28,500 nucleotides of DNA from Adiantum capillus-veneris (GCA_014529385.2 CM043953.1:70791872-70820371); one strand, 5' to 3'. Positions 18,301 to 28,138 are shown, counted from the stretch's first letter. The notes: generated by a model not told the origin, from the sequence alone. Made by a program: numbers and translations.

Positions 18301-19685
18301 GAGGGCACTTGGTTGGTAGTCGGCCTCATGTTTCCTGGGGTTCCATGGCAACGGGTCTAGCACGCTCTTTAGGTGACTGGTTACAGTTTTCAGGCTTGTC
18401 AGACGAGCTACAGGGCTTTCAGCTACTACAGGGCATGAGAGGGGTGCAGAGCATGTGTCAAGACATCTCAGAGGCAGTACCAGCTGAGTGGCTACGCCTC
18501 TTGAGTCAACAACCCCCAGATGGATGGGAGCCTTCACGCTGGAGGTTCTCATCTCTGTCCGGGCTTACTCAGAGACTGTTTCCTCCATGTTTTTCAAGCT
18601 ACAAGGTGAGGGACGCTTACGAGTTGCAGTAGAGGCCCCGCAGGTGGCAGTGCTATTTTCAGAGGATCCAAGTGGTGGGCATCTGTGGGAGGACTTGTGT
18701 CATCGATCCTGACCAGCAGCTCTTGAGATTGGACATTGGAGGCTGTGGGCCTGGGAGTGTTGTTCACTGGCACGAGTACAGTGGGACCCTGGAGAGTGGC
18801 TCTGCAGGAACCCTTTCTCTTTTGCAGACCACCCAGGTGTCTCCTTTCTTTCAGTACACTGTTCGACTCCCTTTCTTTCAGTACACTGTTCGACTGGGAC
18901 GTCACATACTGGCAGCACAAAGAGAGGCTCGCCCTGCTGCAGCACCTCATTGGTAGGAGGAGGGTCTCACAGTTGAGTTCTTGACAGCTTTTTGGAAGAG
19001 GTTGTGGGACTCCAGACAGCCGAGGCGAGTCACTTTGTTTCAGTGGCTGGTCGCACACAGAGCTACAGCAGTTGGGAGTTGGCTGGTGCATAGTGGTCTC
19101 TCGACCGCAAGTGCAGCTTGTGGCCACATTGTGGAGAGTCAGCGTCATTGTCTTTGGGACTGTCCTTTGGCACAGCACGTGTGGCTGCGTATTCTTCGGC
19201 TGATGCCTGCTCTTTCCACGGCTCGGCAATACACTTGGGAGGCAGCGGCTTGGTCCACTCTCACGGGCCCGGCACTTCAGTTTGAGCTATCTTCCACCAG
19301 CAGGATGATAGTGATGCAGGGGGGGCGACCTACACTCCAGCCTGCCACAGAGTTTACTCCACAGAAGTGGTGCAGTGAGAGAAAGGAGTGTTGGGAGCTC
19401 ATCAGTGGCCTGACACTCTGGTTCATCTGGCGGGTCCGCTCTTTCCGCATCTTTGAGGCTCGCCTTGTACCACCAGCAGAGACTGTTCGCGATCTTTGGC
19501 TAGAGCTAATCCACACTCTCAGAGGACAGCTCGAGAGTCTCCAGGGCAGCTCCGACCGCATGCGGGAGCGTAGAGAGGCCTTCCTTCGACTCTGGCGTCT
19601 TGGGCCTTTTTTCACCATGGTCCAAGGTGTGCTCAGATGGCACTACCGTCCACCTGTGTGGCTTTTCCCTCCTCCCATCTCTTGA
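15363..19685 (+). pseudogene. LINE ORF2 (endonuclease, reverse transcriptase, zf-RVT), frameshifted
   Basis: ORF2 nicks the target and copies the RNA there. The apurinic-type endonuclease starts MRIVSWNVQGLG and has LQEHH, FLNIYAPN, GGDFNML (about 15796-15813), IDRFY and SDHAPV (near 16081-16095). One shift near 15510 and a stop at 16105 break it. RT blocks are GDKVTGAFFEALG, LIYLIPKEGG, HGTQTGFVKERSILDN, FEKA, RQGCPIVPFLF and the active site FADD (17454-17465). The first catalytic aspartate, usually in LxxDFEKAYD, is His here (LLLHFEKA), and a missing base just after turns it to TAG. Later come GRVVVANQVLL and GGLGIIDP. The end is zf-RVT (FWKRLW…FQWLVAHRA…CGH…ESQRHCLWDCP…VW, 18981-19200), with its first Cys as Ser. 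Enzymatically dead. Confidence 0.85.
18843..18895. repeat. 27-base tandem duplication in LINE ORF2
   Basis: The 26 bases at 18843-18868 (ccttt…cgact) recur exactly at 18870-18895, a 27-base period. Since 27 is divisible by three it would add nine residues without a shift. The identity of the copies points to a recent event. Confidence 0.85.
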
Positions 19686-19818
19686 TTTAGCCTCATTGTA
19701 CATATGTTGTTTTTTCATTGGGAGAGTCTCCCCTTCATGATTGTTGTAGCCCTCTCTTGTAGAGGAGCCCTATGGGCAGTTTCATTAACTAATAGAAGGA
19801 TCTTTTTCTCGAAAAAAG
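19686..19818 (+). other. LINE 3' untranslated region and tail
   Basis: It follows the ORF2 stop and ends ggatctttttctcgaaaaaag against the target duplication. Two perfect small hairpins lie inside: GGGAGA-g-TCTCCC (19720-19732) and CCTCT-cttgt-AGAGG (19752-19766). LINE 3' ends often hold the structure recognised by their own RT, so these are candidates for it. Confidence 0.6.
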
Positions 19819-19834
19819 AAAATGCTCCTGATGG

Positions 19835-19890
19835 GTTCTGATGGTAATCTGATGATCATGCTGTGTGCAACCAGAGGATATGCATCTACT
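19835..19890 (-). repeat. Displaced outer piece of the element 1 5' LTR, truncated
   Basis: The sequence gttctgatgg…gaggatatgcatctact continues the LTR beyond the LINE. At 19891 it changes to agtaccgagcta, where all sister LTRs read ctaagtgcctgg or similar. About 200 bases of the outer LTR end, and with it the TSD of element 1, are missing. Confidence 0.82.
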
Positions 19891-20046
19891 AGTACCGAGC
19901 TACTGCTTCTGTTGAATGATGAATGCTTTTGGTTCTATGGATGTACAACCAATGAAGACTCCTTGTAAACCGGTGACTACGGGTGTTGTGGATACAACAC
20001 AATGCCTTAGGCACAACTCAAGCTCCTCTAAAATCTTTTCCCTCTT
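19891..20046. other. Unassigned 156-base spacer
   Basis: It lies between the truncated LTR of element 1 and a diverged LTR. It shows no match by eye to the other repeats, no ORF of note and no primer site. It may be old host DNA or filler from the deletion that trimmed the LTR. Confidence 0.4.
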
Positions 20047-20730
20047 GTAAGGTGCAGCAGAATAAATGTATAAACGTAGCTCAAAATCTATGCTTTAGCA
20101 GATTAGCACAACCTTGATCTGAATGGAGATGAAGAGAATGAGAGAGAAGATACAAGACACCGATGGGGTCCCAACTACCCTCTGAGGGCCCCCCACTCCA
20201 TTATCAGAATGGTATTTGCTTTATGAATTGCACAAATGAGTGTACACTGTCGGAAAGTGATTCCCTATGTGATGATATGATGGAATGGGACCTGTAAGGG
20301 CTGAAAATGGTCTGTTTTGATGGCTGGACAGCGAACAATTGATGTAGACAGCGGATTGACAGCAAGCTGAATGGTTTCTTCGCGATGGAGATGTCCTCCA
20401 ATTGGCTGACTGCAGATAAGCTGAAATCAAGCGGCTTCAGGGAAGGCAATGAGATGGCTGATCGCGACGGAAAAGGGGCTGAAAACACAACTGAATGTAC
20501 GGGTAGCAATGGGAGAGGAAATTCTGGCAAACTCCAAGCCTCCAAGTTGAAAACACTGATGTATGTGCTGATGGCGATGGATGTTGTGGGCAAACATTGA
20601 AGAAGCTGCTGATGCAGATGGTGATGGTAGAAACGCTAGGGTGAGAGAGATTGTCAACTCTAGCAGATGGGGGCGAAGGGAAAATGCTATAGGAAACGGA
20701 AAGGGCATGGGCCTTCACTGGGTCTCCTTG
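20047..20730 (-). repeat. Diverged related LTR, interrupted by element 3
   Basis: It starts tgtaaggtgcagcagaataa like the family LTRs. It keeps the same order of blocks: gctcaaa, gagagaagatac-acacc, ccctctgagggcccccc, then gaattgcacaaat and gctgaaaac words. It differs at too many positions to be the same subfamily. No PBS precedes it, so it is a solo LTR or a 3' LTR. It is cut at 20730 by element 3, whose TSD ccttg ends there. It may go on after 28138. Confidence 0.6.
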
Positions 20731-21927
20731 TGTGAGGTGCAGCGGAAGTGAATGTTGAACTTTGCTCAAGATGAGTGCTCCGAACTGTGCTCAAGGGTTC
20801 CTTTTACTTACGGAAGAGAGAGCCTTCCGTTCCTTTAATGAGAGAGTGTGAACGATCACAAACAAAGTGGATAAACACTGTGAATGAAGGTGCTGCGACT
20901 GAGAGATAGAAAGAGAGAATACGACACAAGAATGTTGTCAAACCCTCCTTCAAAGGCCCCACTCTCTATGGCGAGAGCGTTCTACTATTGATTGCACAAA
21001 TCTCTACAATGCTATGGACTTGCCGACGTTGTCGACGATGATGAGGACGACGACGAGACAGGCTGAAACCTGAAAACGCCAAGGGCTAAAATCTGCAAAT
21101 CTTTATCTGCTAAATTTTGACTCTATGTTGGTGACAACGGCGATAACGACGATGGACCGACAACGTGCTGAAAACGAAGATGCTGAAATCTGCGTTTTCC
21201 GGGCTAAATCTGCAAACGCTGGCTGATCTAACCATGCGACGAGGATGTGCTGCACGAAGGTGAGGTCTGCGAGGTTTGGGACTTGCGGTGGGGAGTCTAG
21301 ACGCTGAAAACTGAAAAACGTTGATGCAAAGAAGGTCTTCACGCCGGAAATCTGCAAAAACGCTAGGCTAAAAAATCTGGTCCAAAAACACTATGGCTGA
21401 ATCTGTATCTGATGCAAAAACGCTACTGGAACTATTGTCGCCAGGTTGGTCTGCCACTGCTGAAAACGCTAGGTTCCTTTTGCTGTAGATGAAAAACGTT
21501 GGCTGGTCTTTGATGGCTGAAAACGATGAGTCTTCTTGCCGGTCTTGCTGAGAAGATACACTTCTATTGTGGTCTCCTACCTCTTCTGCCATAAATTTCT
21601 AGCACTAGCTTTTCTTATATACTAGATTAGTCAAATTGCCCTACCCATTTTCCCAACAAAGTCACTTAAAAATAATAAGTGAACAATGGCTAAAATAGGA
21701 AAAATAGGTTTTCTGCACTGTAAAATGCTCCTAATGGATTTTGATGGTAATGCTGATGATCATGCTGTGTGCAACCAGAGGATATGCATCTACTCTAAGT
21801 ACCTGGGTATGCACGGTCTGCGAACAGACTCACAAAAGTGTTAGAACACTTCCTAAGCTAAGCTGACTGAACCCTTGTCATAAAGTAGCTTGTCCACATG
21901 CACATAGGGTTGGATGTGCACATAACA
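20731..21927 (-). repeat. 3' LTR of element 3
   Basis: Runs from tgtgaggtgcagcgg to gcacataaca on the plus strand, about 1.2 kb. It carries the AAAACGC word array, TATATAAG on the minus strand (21614-21621) and the hairpin cactta…taagtg (21663-21681). The palindrome next to the TATA box has one mismatch (ctagcactag). Confidence 0.9.
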
Positions 21928-21940
21928 TCCCCTCCTTTTT
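21928..21940 (-). other. Polypurine tract of element 3
   Basis: AAAAAGGAGGGGA on the minus strand, abutting the 3' LTR; the cleanest of the three copies. Confidence 0.8.
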
Positions 21941-21944
21941 AAAG

Positions 21945-22319
21945 TGAGGTACTGGTACCGATCTGCATGGCTTCCTTGTAGGTTGCCAACATCTCGGGAT
22001 AATATTTGAAAAACTCTTCATCAATCCACACTTCAAAAAGTATTGTCTCACTTGCTTCTTTGAACCATGGCAAAACCGATGTAACAATACTTGCTCCGGC
22101 TCCATGACTTCAGCTTCATCAATGATCTCCGGTTCTTCTTCTTCCGAAATGTCCTTTGGAGGTGTTCCCTGAAACACTTTCAACCAAGAAACATGGAAAA
22201 CGTTGTGCATTGACGATGAGTTAGGCAATTGTAATTTCATTAAAACCTCATTTATCTTTCTAATGACACGAAATGGAACATAGATTCGAAAAGACAACTT
22301 TGGACACTTACTTCATGAT
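21945..22319 (-). pseudogene. Integrase C-terminal and chromodomain-like region, element 3
   Basis: It starts with SFRIYVPFRVIRKINEVL and LQLPNSSSMHNVFHVSWLK, the block that follows the integrase core in Ty3/gypsy elements. It then has an acidic stretch (SEEEEPEIIDEAEV) and EPEQVLL with a basic run, resembling the start of a chromodomain. Near 22025 the frame shifts. The other frame goes on as VWIDEEFFKYYPEMLATYKE and ends IGTSTSL at the PPT, like element 2. A chromodomain assignment rests on position and a few residues only. Confidence 0.55.
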
Positions 22320-23344
22320 TTATAAATACATCCAATCCCCTTCCTTGATCAAAACTTCTTGATGATGCTTATTAGCCTGCCGTGAGTAAGATTCCTGAGC
22401 CTTGCTTAGCCGAAGCTTCACTCTCTTAGAAATCTCATCCAACAACTGACTTTCAGCATTGGCATCAGACATTTGACTGATCGAGGGAGTCAAAAGTGAT
22501 TGGAATGGACGGCCAAAAGCTGCCTCACACGGAGTTCGACCAACGGCAAAGAAAAAAGAGTCAGTCAAAATAGCCTGAACCAATGGGAGATAGAGCTTCC
22601 AATGAGACTGTTGATCATGCATATATGACTTTAAAACATCAAAAGCCAACTGATTGTAAATCTCTGTCTGACTATCCGACTGTGGATAAAAAGCCGATAG
22701 AAAATTCAACTTAGTGTCAAAATTTTCAAAGAGTGCGCGCCAAAAATTGGACATGAACTTAACATCCCTATCTGAAACAATCGATTTTGGCAAACCACAA
22801 AGGGGGTACCAATGCTTGATGAACAACCGTGCTACATCTTGTGCAGTGACAGTGGCCTTACAAGGAATTAACATGCAAAACTTGATGAAACGATTAACAA
22901 TCGTCAAACATTGAGTGTTCCTTAAATGCAAACTATGTGGAAGGTTAGTCACAAAATCCATGGAAATATCTTGAAAAGGTCCATTGAGAATAGGCAGCGG
23001 AAGCAAGAGACCTTGCTGCTCATCCCCAAGAGCTTTTACCTTTTGACATATAGTGCATTGTGTGACATAACAAAACACATCTTTTCGCATTTTAGTACAA
23101 TAAAAGAATCTTTCTATTTTTTCAAAGTGGTGTTCATTTCCTGTGCCCACCCGTGAGAGAGTCATGTACATCATGCAATATGGTTGTCCTGAGAGAGGGC
23201 AACACACATAGACATTGACGAAAATACAACAAATCAACACGAATGAGATAGTTGCTTGGCCCTTGGGAAGCAAGAGCCTGTAACCATTGCTTACTAAACT
23301 CGTAATCCGCATACTGGTTCTTCATGCTGTCGAAAGACACACCC
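22320..23344 (-). pseudogene. Integrase, element 3
   Basis: It joins the DNA copy to the chromosome. The zinc-binding start is split by a frameshift near 23150 (ILHDVHDSLTGGH in one frame; KIERFFYCTKMRKDV and QCTICQKVKAL in the next). The catalytic core is in one open frame. The aspartate in DISMDFVTNLP (residue 119 of the 23312 frame), the aspartate in IVSDRDVKF (181) and the glutamate in SQTEIYN (217) give the expected D-D-35-E spacing. Usual residues are altered nearby (NRF for DRF, SDSQTE for TDGQTE). The frame stops at 22320 after DWMYL. This is the only integrase core in the window. Confidence 0.85.
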
Positions 23345-23705
23345 TGAAGAGAAACTGTGGATCATGACTCAAGAGCCAAAATCTGTCCTTTGCGACTTAA
23401 TGCATCTGCAACAAGGTTAGCTTTTCCAGACACATACTCAATCAAACCTCCAAATTGCTCAAAAAATTGTGACCACTGTGCTTTGTGATCACTCCAATGT
23501 GCACTAGGCATAGACTAGAGTTACTTGAGGGCTTGGTGATCTGTGTGAACTGTAAACTCTCTGCCATATGCTTAAGAGAGTGAATGATAAACAAAAGTTT
23601 TTTATCATAAAGTGAATAGTTATTTTCTGCACTATTGAGCTTCCGACTAAGGAAACCTACTGGACGACCATGCTGCTAAAGCACAGCGCCTATTGCGACA
23701 TTGCT
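23345..23705 (-). pseudogene. RNase H, element 3
   Basis: The minus strand reads QHGRPVGFLSRKLNSAENNY and YDKKLLFIIHSLKHM, then after a shift REFTVHTDHQALK, two stops and SDHKAQWSQFFEQFGGLIEY, and GKANLVADALSRKGQ. These are the ordered blocks of Ty3/gypsy RNase H, which removes the RNA template. The first catalytic aspartate is in MDASNVAIGAV just upstream. A stop codon directly follows GAVL. Elements 1 and 2 have lost this domain except its last residues. Confidence 0.75.
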
Positions 23706-24800
23706 CGCATCCATCCATACCTCAAAGAGGTCATCCCAAGAGGCAAGGATAAGACACGGCGCTTCTATTACCGCAACCTTGAGAGCTGCAAAAGCCTCAA
23801 TGGATGCCTCGGGTAAATCCACGCACTGTCGGCGAGGCTTTACCCCTTTTAAAACATCTGTCATAGGTGCGGTAATACGTGCAAAATTCTCTATGTGCGA
23901 ACTATATGCTCGACATAAACGAAGAAAAGAACGCACACCATAAGCAGTTTTGGGCAAATCCCAATTACGTACCTGTTTCACCTTCGCGGAGTCTAGCTTG
24001 ACGCCTTCTGCAGAAATGATATAACTCAGATAAGTAACTTCAGTGAGGAAAAACTCGGATTTCTTAGCTACAATGTACAACTGACACTCATCCAACCGAA
24101 TCAATACCCTTTTTACATCCTTTTCATGTTGTTCCCACGATGCAGAAAAAATGAGAATATCATCAAGAAAGATGAACACACATACACCAACCATATCGCC
24201 AAAACGGTCTACCATGAGACGGTTAAATGTACCCACGGCACCTGTCAATCCAGAAGGCATACCACATACTCCCATTACCCTCGCTCTGTGCAAAAAGCAG
24301 TCTTGCAGATATCACCTTTGAATACCCTTACCTGATGGTATTCACTTTTGAGATCGGCCTTGCTGAAGACCTTTGCCTCATTGAGCCTATCCAGGATATA
24401 CTGAATACGAAGCATCGAAAACTTGTTCTTGACGGTCATCTTGTTCAATGCCCTGTAATCAATACACAAACGAGAAGAACCATCCTTCTTGCGGACAAAC
24501 AAAATAGGAGCATCAAAAGGACTTACACTAGGACGTATGAATCCTCTAGCCACCAACTTCGTGAGTTGCCGCTCTAACTCTTCTTCAAGAGTCTTGTTCA
24601 AACGGTAGGGAGCCTTATTGATCGGTTGTGCCCCCTCCATAAGCTCGATGCAATGATTCTCCGGCCACTCGGGTGGGAGACAGGGTGGAAGATCATCCTA
24701 CAAAAAGAGATGCTTAAACTTGGTAAACAAAGTTGAATACCTCTCTGGAGCCTGAATCACCGGGTAGCTGGAGCAGCATAGAGGAATGCCGCTTGTGATC
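23676..24800 (-). pseudogene. Reverse transcriptase, element 3
   Basis: Copies the element RNA into DNA. The first frame (24640-24275) has EGAQPINKAPYRLNK, VARGFIRPSVSPFDAPILFV, KKDGSSRLCIDYRALNK and FSKADLKSEYHQVRV, with the first catalytic aspartate coded at 24353-24355. A frame change near 24285 falls at the block usually read YEYVVMPFGLT. The second frame (24293-23676) has MPSGLTGAVGTFNRLM and the active site FLDDILIFS (aspartates at 24159-24164), then SAEGVKLDSAKVKQV and the start of RNase H. All three catalytic aspartates are present, but the two halves are out of frame. The link to the protease upstream is short and holds stops. Confidence 0.87.
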
Positions 24801-24804
24801 CTCG

Positions 24805-25240
24805 TCATAATTCACGCTTTACCTGCACATGAGAAATGAGAGGCAAAGAATGCAAACCCTCCTCAACACGAATGATCATGGGAGAGTCACTCTTGGCATT
24901 TAATGTGAGAGTGTTATCCTCCCAATCAATGAGAGGGTTCTGCTCACGAAACCATCTAATGCCCAAAAGCATATCACATCCTGAGAGAGGAGATACGACA
25001 AATTTCCTACGGAAAGCAGCTTGTTGAACTGTAAACAACACATCAAGGCACTCTTGCGTGATGAGAGAGTCCATACCGGGAGCGAAGCTAGACACCTCGA
25101 GAGGAGATCTCTGACTAACCTCTAGGCGGGCTCTCTCTGCAAGAGAGGCACTAATTGCATATTGTCTGGATCAAACAGTATGACAAAACACTGACTCTTT
25201 ACATGACCATAATACTTCATGAGAGACTCATCAATGTGTA
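24805..25240 (-). pseudogene. Protease (retropepsin-like), element 3
   Basis: It would cut the polyprotein. The minus strand reads KYYGHVKSQCFVILFDPDNMQ where the catalytic Asp-Ser/Thr-Gly is expected, then after a loss of a few bases ERARLEVSQ and the open frame from 25095: SSFAPGMDSLITQECLDVLF, GCDMLLGIRWFREQNPLIDW, matching the retropepsin C-terminal half (ILGxxW). Element 2 has the same architecture and also lacks the Gly of the triad. Confidence 0.65.
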
Positions 25241-25339
25241 TGTTAGAGACATGAAAAGATTCAGCTTGGTTCATTAAAGTGTTTGTGGTTTATGTGGGTG
25301 CCTTAGCTTCTTTAGGTGGGACTGTCTTTAGGACAAGCC

Positions 25340-25412
25340 GCTTTAATGTAACCCTTGACGTGACATTGATAACAACGACCTTCCTTAGCATAAATCACTT
25401 GTTCTTCAGCCG
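25340..25412 (-). pseudogene. Nucleocapsid zinc knuckle with His to Tyr change, element 3
   Basis: The minus strand reads CYQCHVKGYIKAAC. The CX2CX4HX4C spacing is kept, but the histidine is a tyrosine, where element 2 has CFHCHIKGHMKRAC. Such a knuckle packages RNA; loss of the histidine should weaken zinc binding. Confidence 0.7.
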
Positions 25413-25504
25413 TTATGTATCCTCCTATAATTCCTTTTGCGGCTTTTTCATCAGGGATGAGCATAGGTTTAGCAGGTGTTTTAGCTTTACCCTTAAATTC
25501 ATTG

Positions 25505-26700
25505 TTAGAGTTCTTTCCGAAGTATTAGAGGAAAATTGCCTAGAAGAGTTACCGTTCTTACCATTCTTACCCTTCTGAGGGTTCTGAGAAGTCTAGAAGG
25601 TACTTTGAGACAACTTGTTCTCCTTGGGCTTTCCCTTGTGCTCATCTCTTGGGAGAGAGCGATTGCTACTGCCTTGTTGAGATCCGCGGGGTTGAAGACT
25701 TCTACATCAAACTTGATACATTCATCCAACCCAAAAAGGAAAGCCTCTTTGCGCTCATCATCCGATTTGCGTAATTGGGTGCCGAGCAACAAAACACAGT
25801 TAGAGAAAGACACGACTGCCATACCATTTTGCTTGAGATTGCGCCAATCTACTTTCAACCACGCTAAGTACTGAGGAGGCATAAACCGCGCCTTGAGCTT
25901 GTCAGTTGTGTCGGCCCACTTGAAAGAAAGGGACACGCCTTCTTCGGCTTCCGCTAGGTGCGCGGTCAACTCTGCCTCTTGCGTGGTACCAATTAATGGT
26001 ATCACCGGCAAGGTACATAGCTGCCGTTAAAACCTTGCTATTTCTTGTCTTCTTAGTTGTCGCAAAGTAAGCATTAAATTGATGCAACAAAGAATAAATA
26101 ATAGTAGCATCCATCTTACATCATACTTACTGAATGTCAGCTTCTCTGTGACAAGGTTGTTGGAGTCCGAATCTCTGCTTGTGCTACTTGTTGAACTACC
26201 AACTTCTTTGACCGGCTCGGACTTCGAGATGAGTACCTGTCGAACTTCGAGGTGAGTACCTGTCGGACCAACTCTTGCAGGCGTTGGACTCTCTGCACCT
26301 CACGCTCTGACTCCAAGGCCGCTCGTCTCTCTTCAACCGCCTCCTTTCTTTCTTCGGCCACCAAGCGCGCTTGCTCACGCTCACGCTCAATAGCTGCCTT
26401 TCTTTCTGCTTTCCTATCTTTTCGTTCCTTGGCCGCCAAGCACGCTTGTTCACGCTCGTGATCCAAGGATTCCTGTCTTTCTTGGCGCTCATGCTCCAAG
26501 GTAACACATTGCGCTTCTTGGTGTAAAATCATGTCCATCATCGACTTGACCAAAGCCTCCATAGGATTTGGTGCAATCCTTGGAGTAGATGGGAAAGAGG
26601 GAGGGTCAAAAAAACCTCGTCGTGGGGAAAATTCTTCTTCGCCACTGACATGCTCATCACCTCCATGCGAAGTATCCATTCCGCTTCGGGTAATGACCAT
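25505..26700 (-). pseudogene. gag, element 3
   Basis: The start MVITRSGMDTSHGG is at 26700. Residues 45-150 are almost all charged, with AAIEREREQARLVAEERK-type repeats, a strong coiled-coil candidate. A 23-base tandem duplication (26221-26266) then throws the frame; without one unit the text reads into SSTSSTSRDSDSNNLV of the capsid domain. A second shift lies near 26000. The capsid follows as SLLHQFNAYFATTKKT and LTAAMYLAGD, then KLKARFMPPQYLAWL, DWRNLKQNGMAVVSFSN and LRKSDDERKEAFLFGLDECI. This is a retrotransposon Gag fold by its order of blocks. The protein cannot be made whole from this copy. Confidence 0.8.
26221..26266. repeat. 23-base tandem duplication in gag, element 3
   Basis: Units acttcga(g)atgagtacctg… begin at 26221 and 26244 and differ at two or three bases. 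The length is not a multiple of three and accounts for the gag frameshift. Confidence 0.8.
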
Positions 26701-27037
26701 ACACTGAAGTCTTGGGTTCTTAAGTTTACGCAGAACTTGGGTTCTTGTGGGTCTTGGGTTCTTGGGTTCTTGAGTCTTGAGGTTCTTGAGGGTCTTCTTT
26801 CGCTTGCAATATGTGTTAGAGAAGGATCTTCTCTTACCCAAGCTCTTCTCTTTCCCGCGGGCGCACCCCTTGGCGGTCTTGCGCTCACACCAAGGTTTCT
26901 TTTTCCCACCTCACGTCGATTGGCCGGCCGCTAAGTGCACGATCCGCTCTCAATGAGTGAAAAGAGAATCAAGGGAAGGCTAGACAAGCCCTTCTTTCTT
27001 GGGTTTCTTGTCTCTCTTCAAAAACACGATTAGGAAT

Positions 27038-28133
27038 TCCTTTAATGAGAGAGTGCGAATGATCACAAACAAAGTGGATAAACAGTGTGAATGAAGGTGC
27101 TGAGACTGAGAGATAGAAAGAGAAGAATACGACACCAGAATGTTATCAAACAACTTCGAAGGCCCCACTCTCTATGGCGAGAGCGATCTACTATTGATTG
27201 CACAAATCTCTATAATGCTATGGACTTGCCGACAATGTTGACGACGATGAGGACGACGACAAGACGGGCTGAAATCTGAAAACGCTAAGGGGCTGAAATC
27301 TACAAATCTTTATCTACTGAATTTTGACTCTATGTTGGTGACGACGGCAATGATGACGATGCGACGACGACGCGCTGAAAACGCAGATGCTGAAATCTGT
27401 GTTCCGGGCTGGATCTGCAAACGCTGGCTGATCTGACCGTGTGGCGAGGATCTGCTGCAGGAAGGTGAGATCTGCAAGGTTGGGAACTTGCAGTGCGGAG
27501 TCCAGATGCTGAAAACTGAAAATGCAGATGCAGAGAAGGTCTTCGCGCCGCAAATTTGCATAAACGCTAGGCTGAAAAATCTGGTCCAAAAGCGCTATGG
27601 CTGAATCTGTATCTGATGCAAAAACGCTACTGGAACTGTTGTTGCCATGTTGGTCTGCTACTTCTAAAAATGCTAGGTTCCTTTTGCTATAGATGAAAAA
27701 CGCTGACTGGTCTTTGATGGCTGAAAACACTGAGTCTTCTTGCCGGTCTTGCAGAGAAGGTGCACTTCGATTGTGGTCTCTCGCCTCTTCTGCCAGAAAT
27801 CCCTAGCGCTAGCTTTTCTTATATACTGGATTAGTCAAACTGCTTCACACCCAATTTCCCAACAAAGTCACTTAAAAATAATAAGTGAACAATGGCTAAA
27901 ATAGGGAAAATAGATTTTTTGCACTGTAAAATGCTCTTGATGGATTCTGATGGTAATGCTCATGATCATGTTGTGTGCAACCAGAGGATATGCATCTACT
28001 CTAAGTGCCTGGGCATGCACAGTCTGCGAACAAACTCACAAAAGTGTTAGAACACTTCCTAGGCTAAGCTGACTGAACCCTTGTCATGAAGTAGCTTGTC
28101 CACATGCACATAGGGTTAGATGTGCACGTGACA
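27038..28133 (-). repeat. 5' LTR of element 3, inner end deleted
   Basis: The sequence passes from gag leader (cacgattaggaa) directly into ttcctttaatgagagag, the LTR text about 100 bases from its start. The PBS and the LTR end are gone. The rest is a full LTR ending gcacgtgaca at 28133, with the ctagcgctag palindrome (27803-27812), a TATA box (27818-27825, minus) and the hairpin (27869-27887). Confidence 0.88.
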
Positions 28134-28138
28134 CCTTG

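Larger units (their letters stand above)
12964..19818 (+). mobile_element. LINE (L1-type non-LTR retrotransposon), about 6.9 kb
   Basis: A near full-length element bounded by a perfect 16-base duplication, aaaatgctcctgatgg, at 12948-12963 and 19819-19834. The duplication starts with a run of A, as expected when an L1-type endonuclease nicks opposite TTTT. It has a C-rich leader, ORF1 (13465-15366), ORF2 (15363-19685) and a short 3' end with only a few terminal A residues. It is markedly richer in G+C than the surrounding LTR elements. Several frameshifts and stops make it non-functional. It lies inside the 5' LTR of element 1. Confidence 0.93.
20731..28133 (-). mobile_element. Element 3: most complete Ty3/gypsy copy, lacking its primer site
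   Basis: It has LTRs at 20731-21927 and 27038-28133 around a 5.1-kb internal region on the minus strand. The 5-base duplication ccttg is present at 20726-20730 and 28134-28138. Gene order from the 5' side is gag, zinc knuckle, protease, RT, RNase H, integrase and a chromodomain-like end, the order of chromovirus-like Ty3/gypsy elements. Multiple frameshifts and stops occur. A deletion at 27037 removed the PBS and about 100 bases of the 5' LTR after insertion, since the TSDs are intact. Confidence 0.92.

Noticed and set aside
18594-19229. 211-codon minus-strand frame
   Set aside because: Antisense to LINE ORF2, where the plus strand encodes the recognisable zf-RVT domain.
20204-20769. Minus-strand frames of 93-129 codons
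   Set aside because: They lie in the diverged LTR, overlap each other and show no domain.
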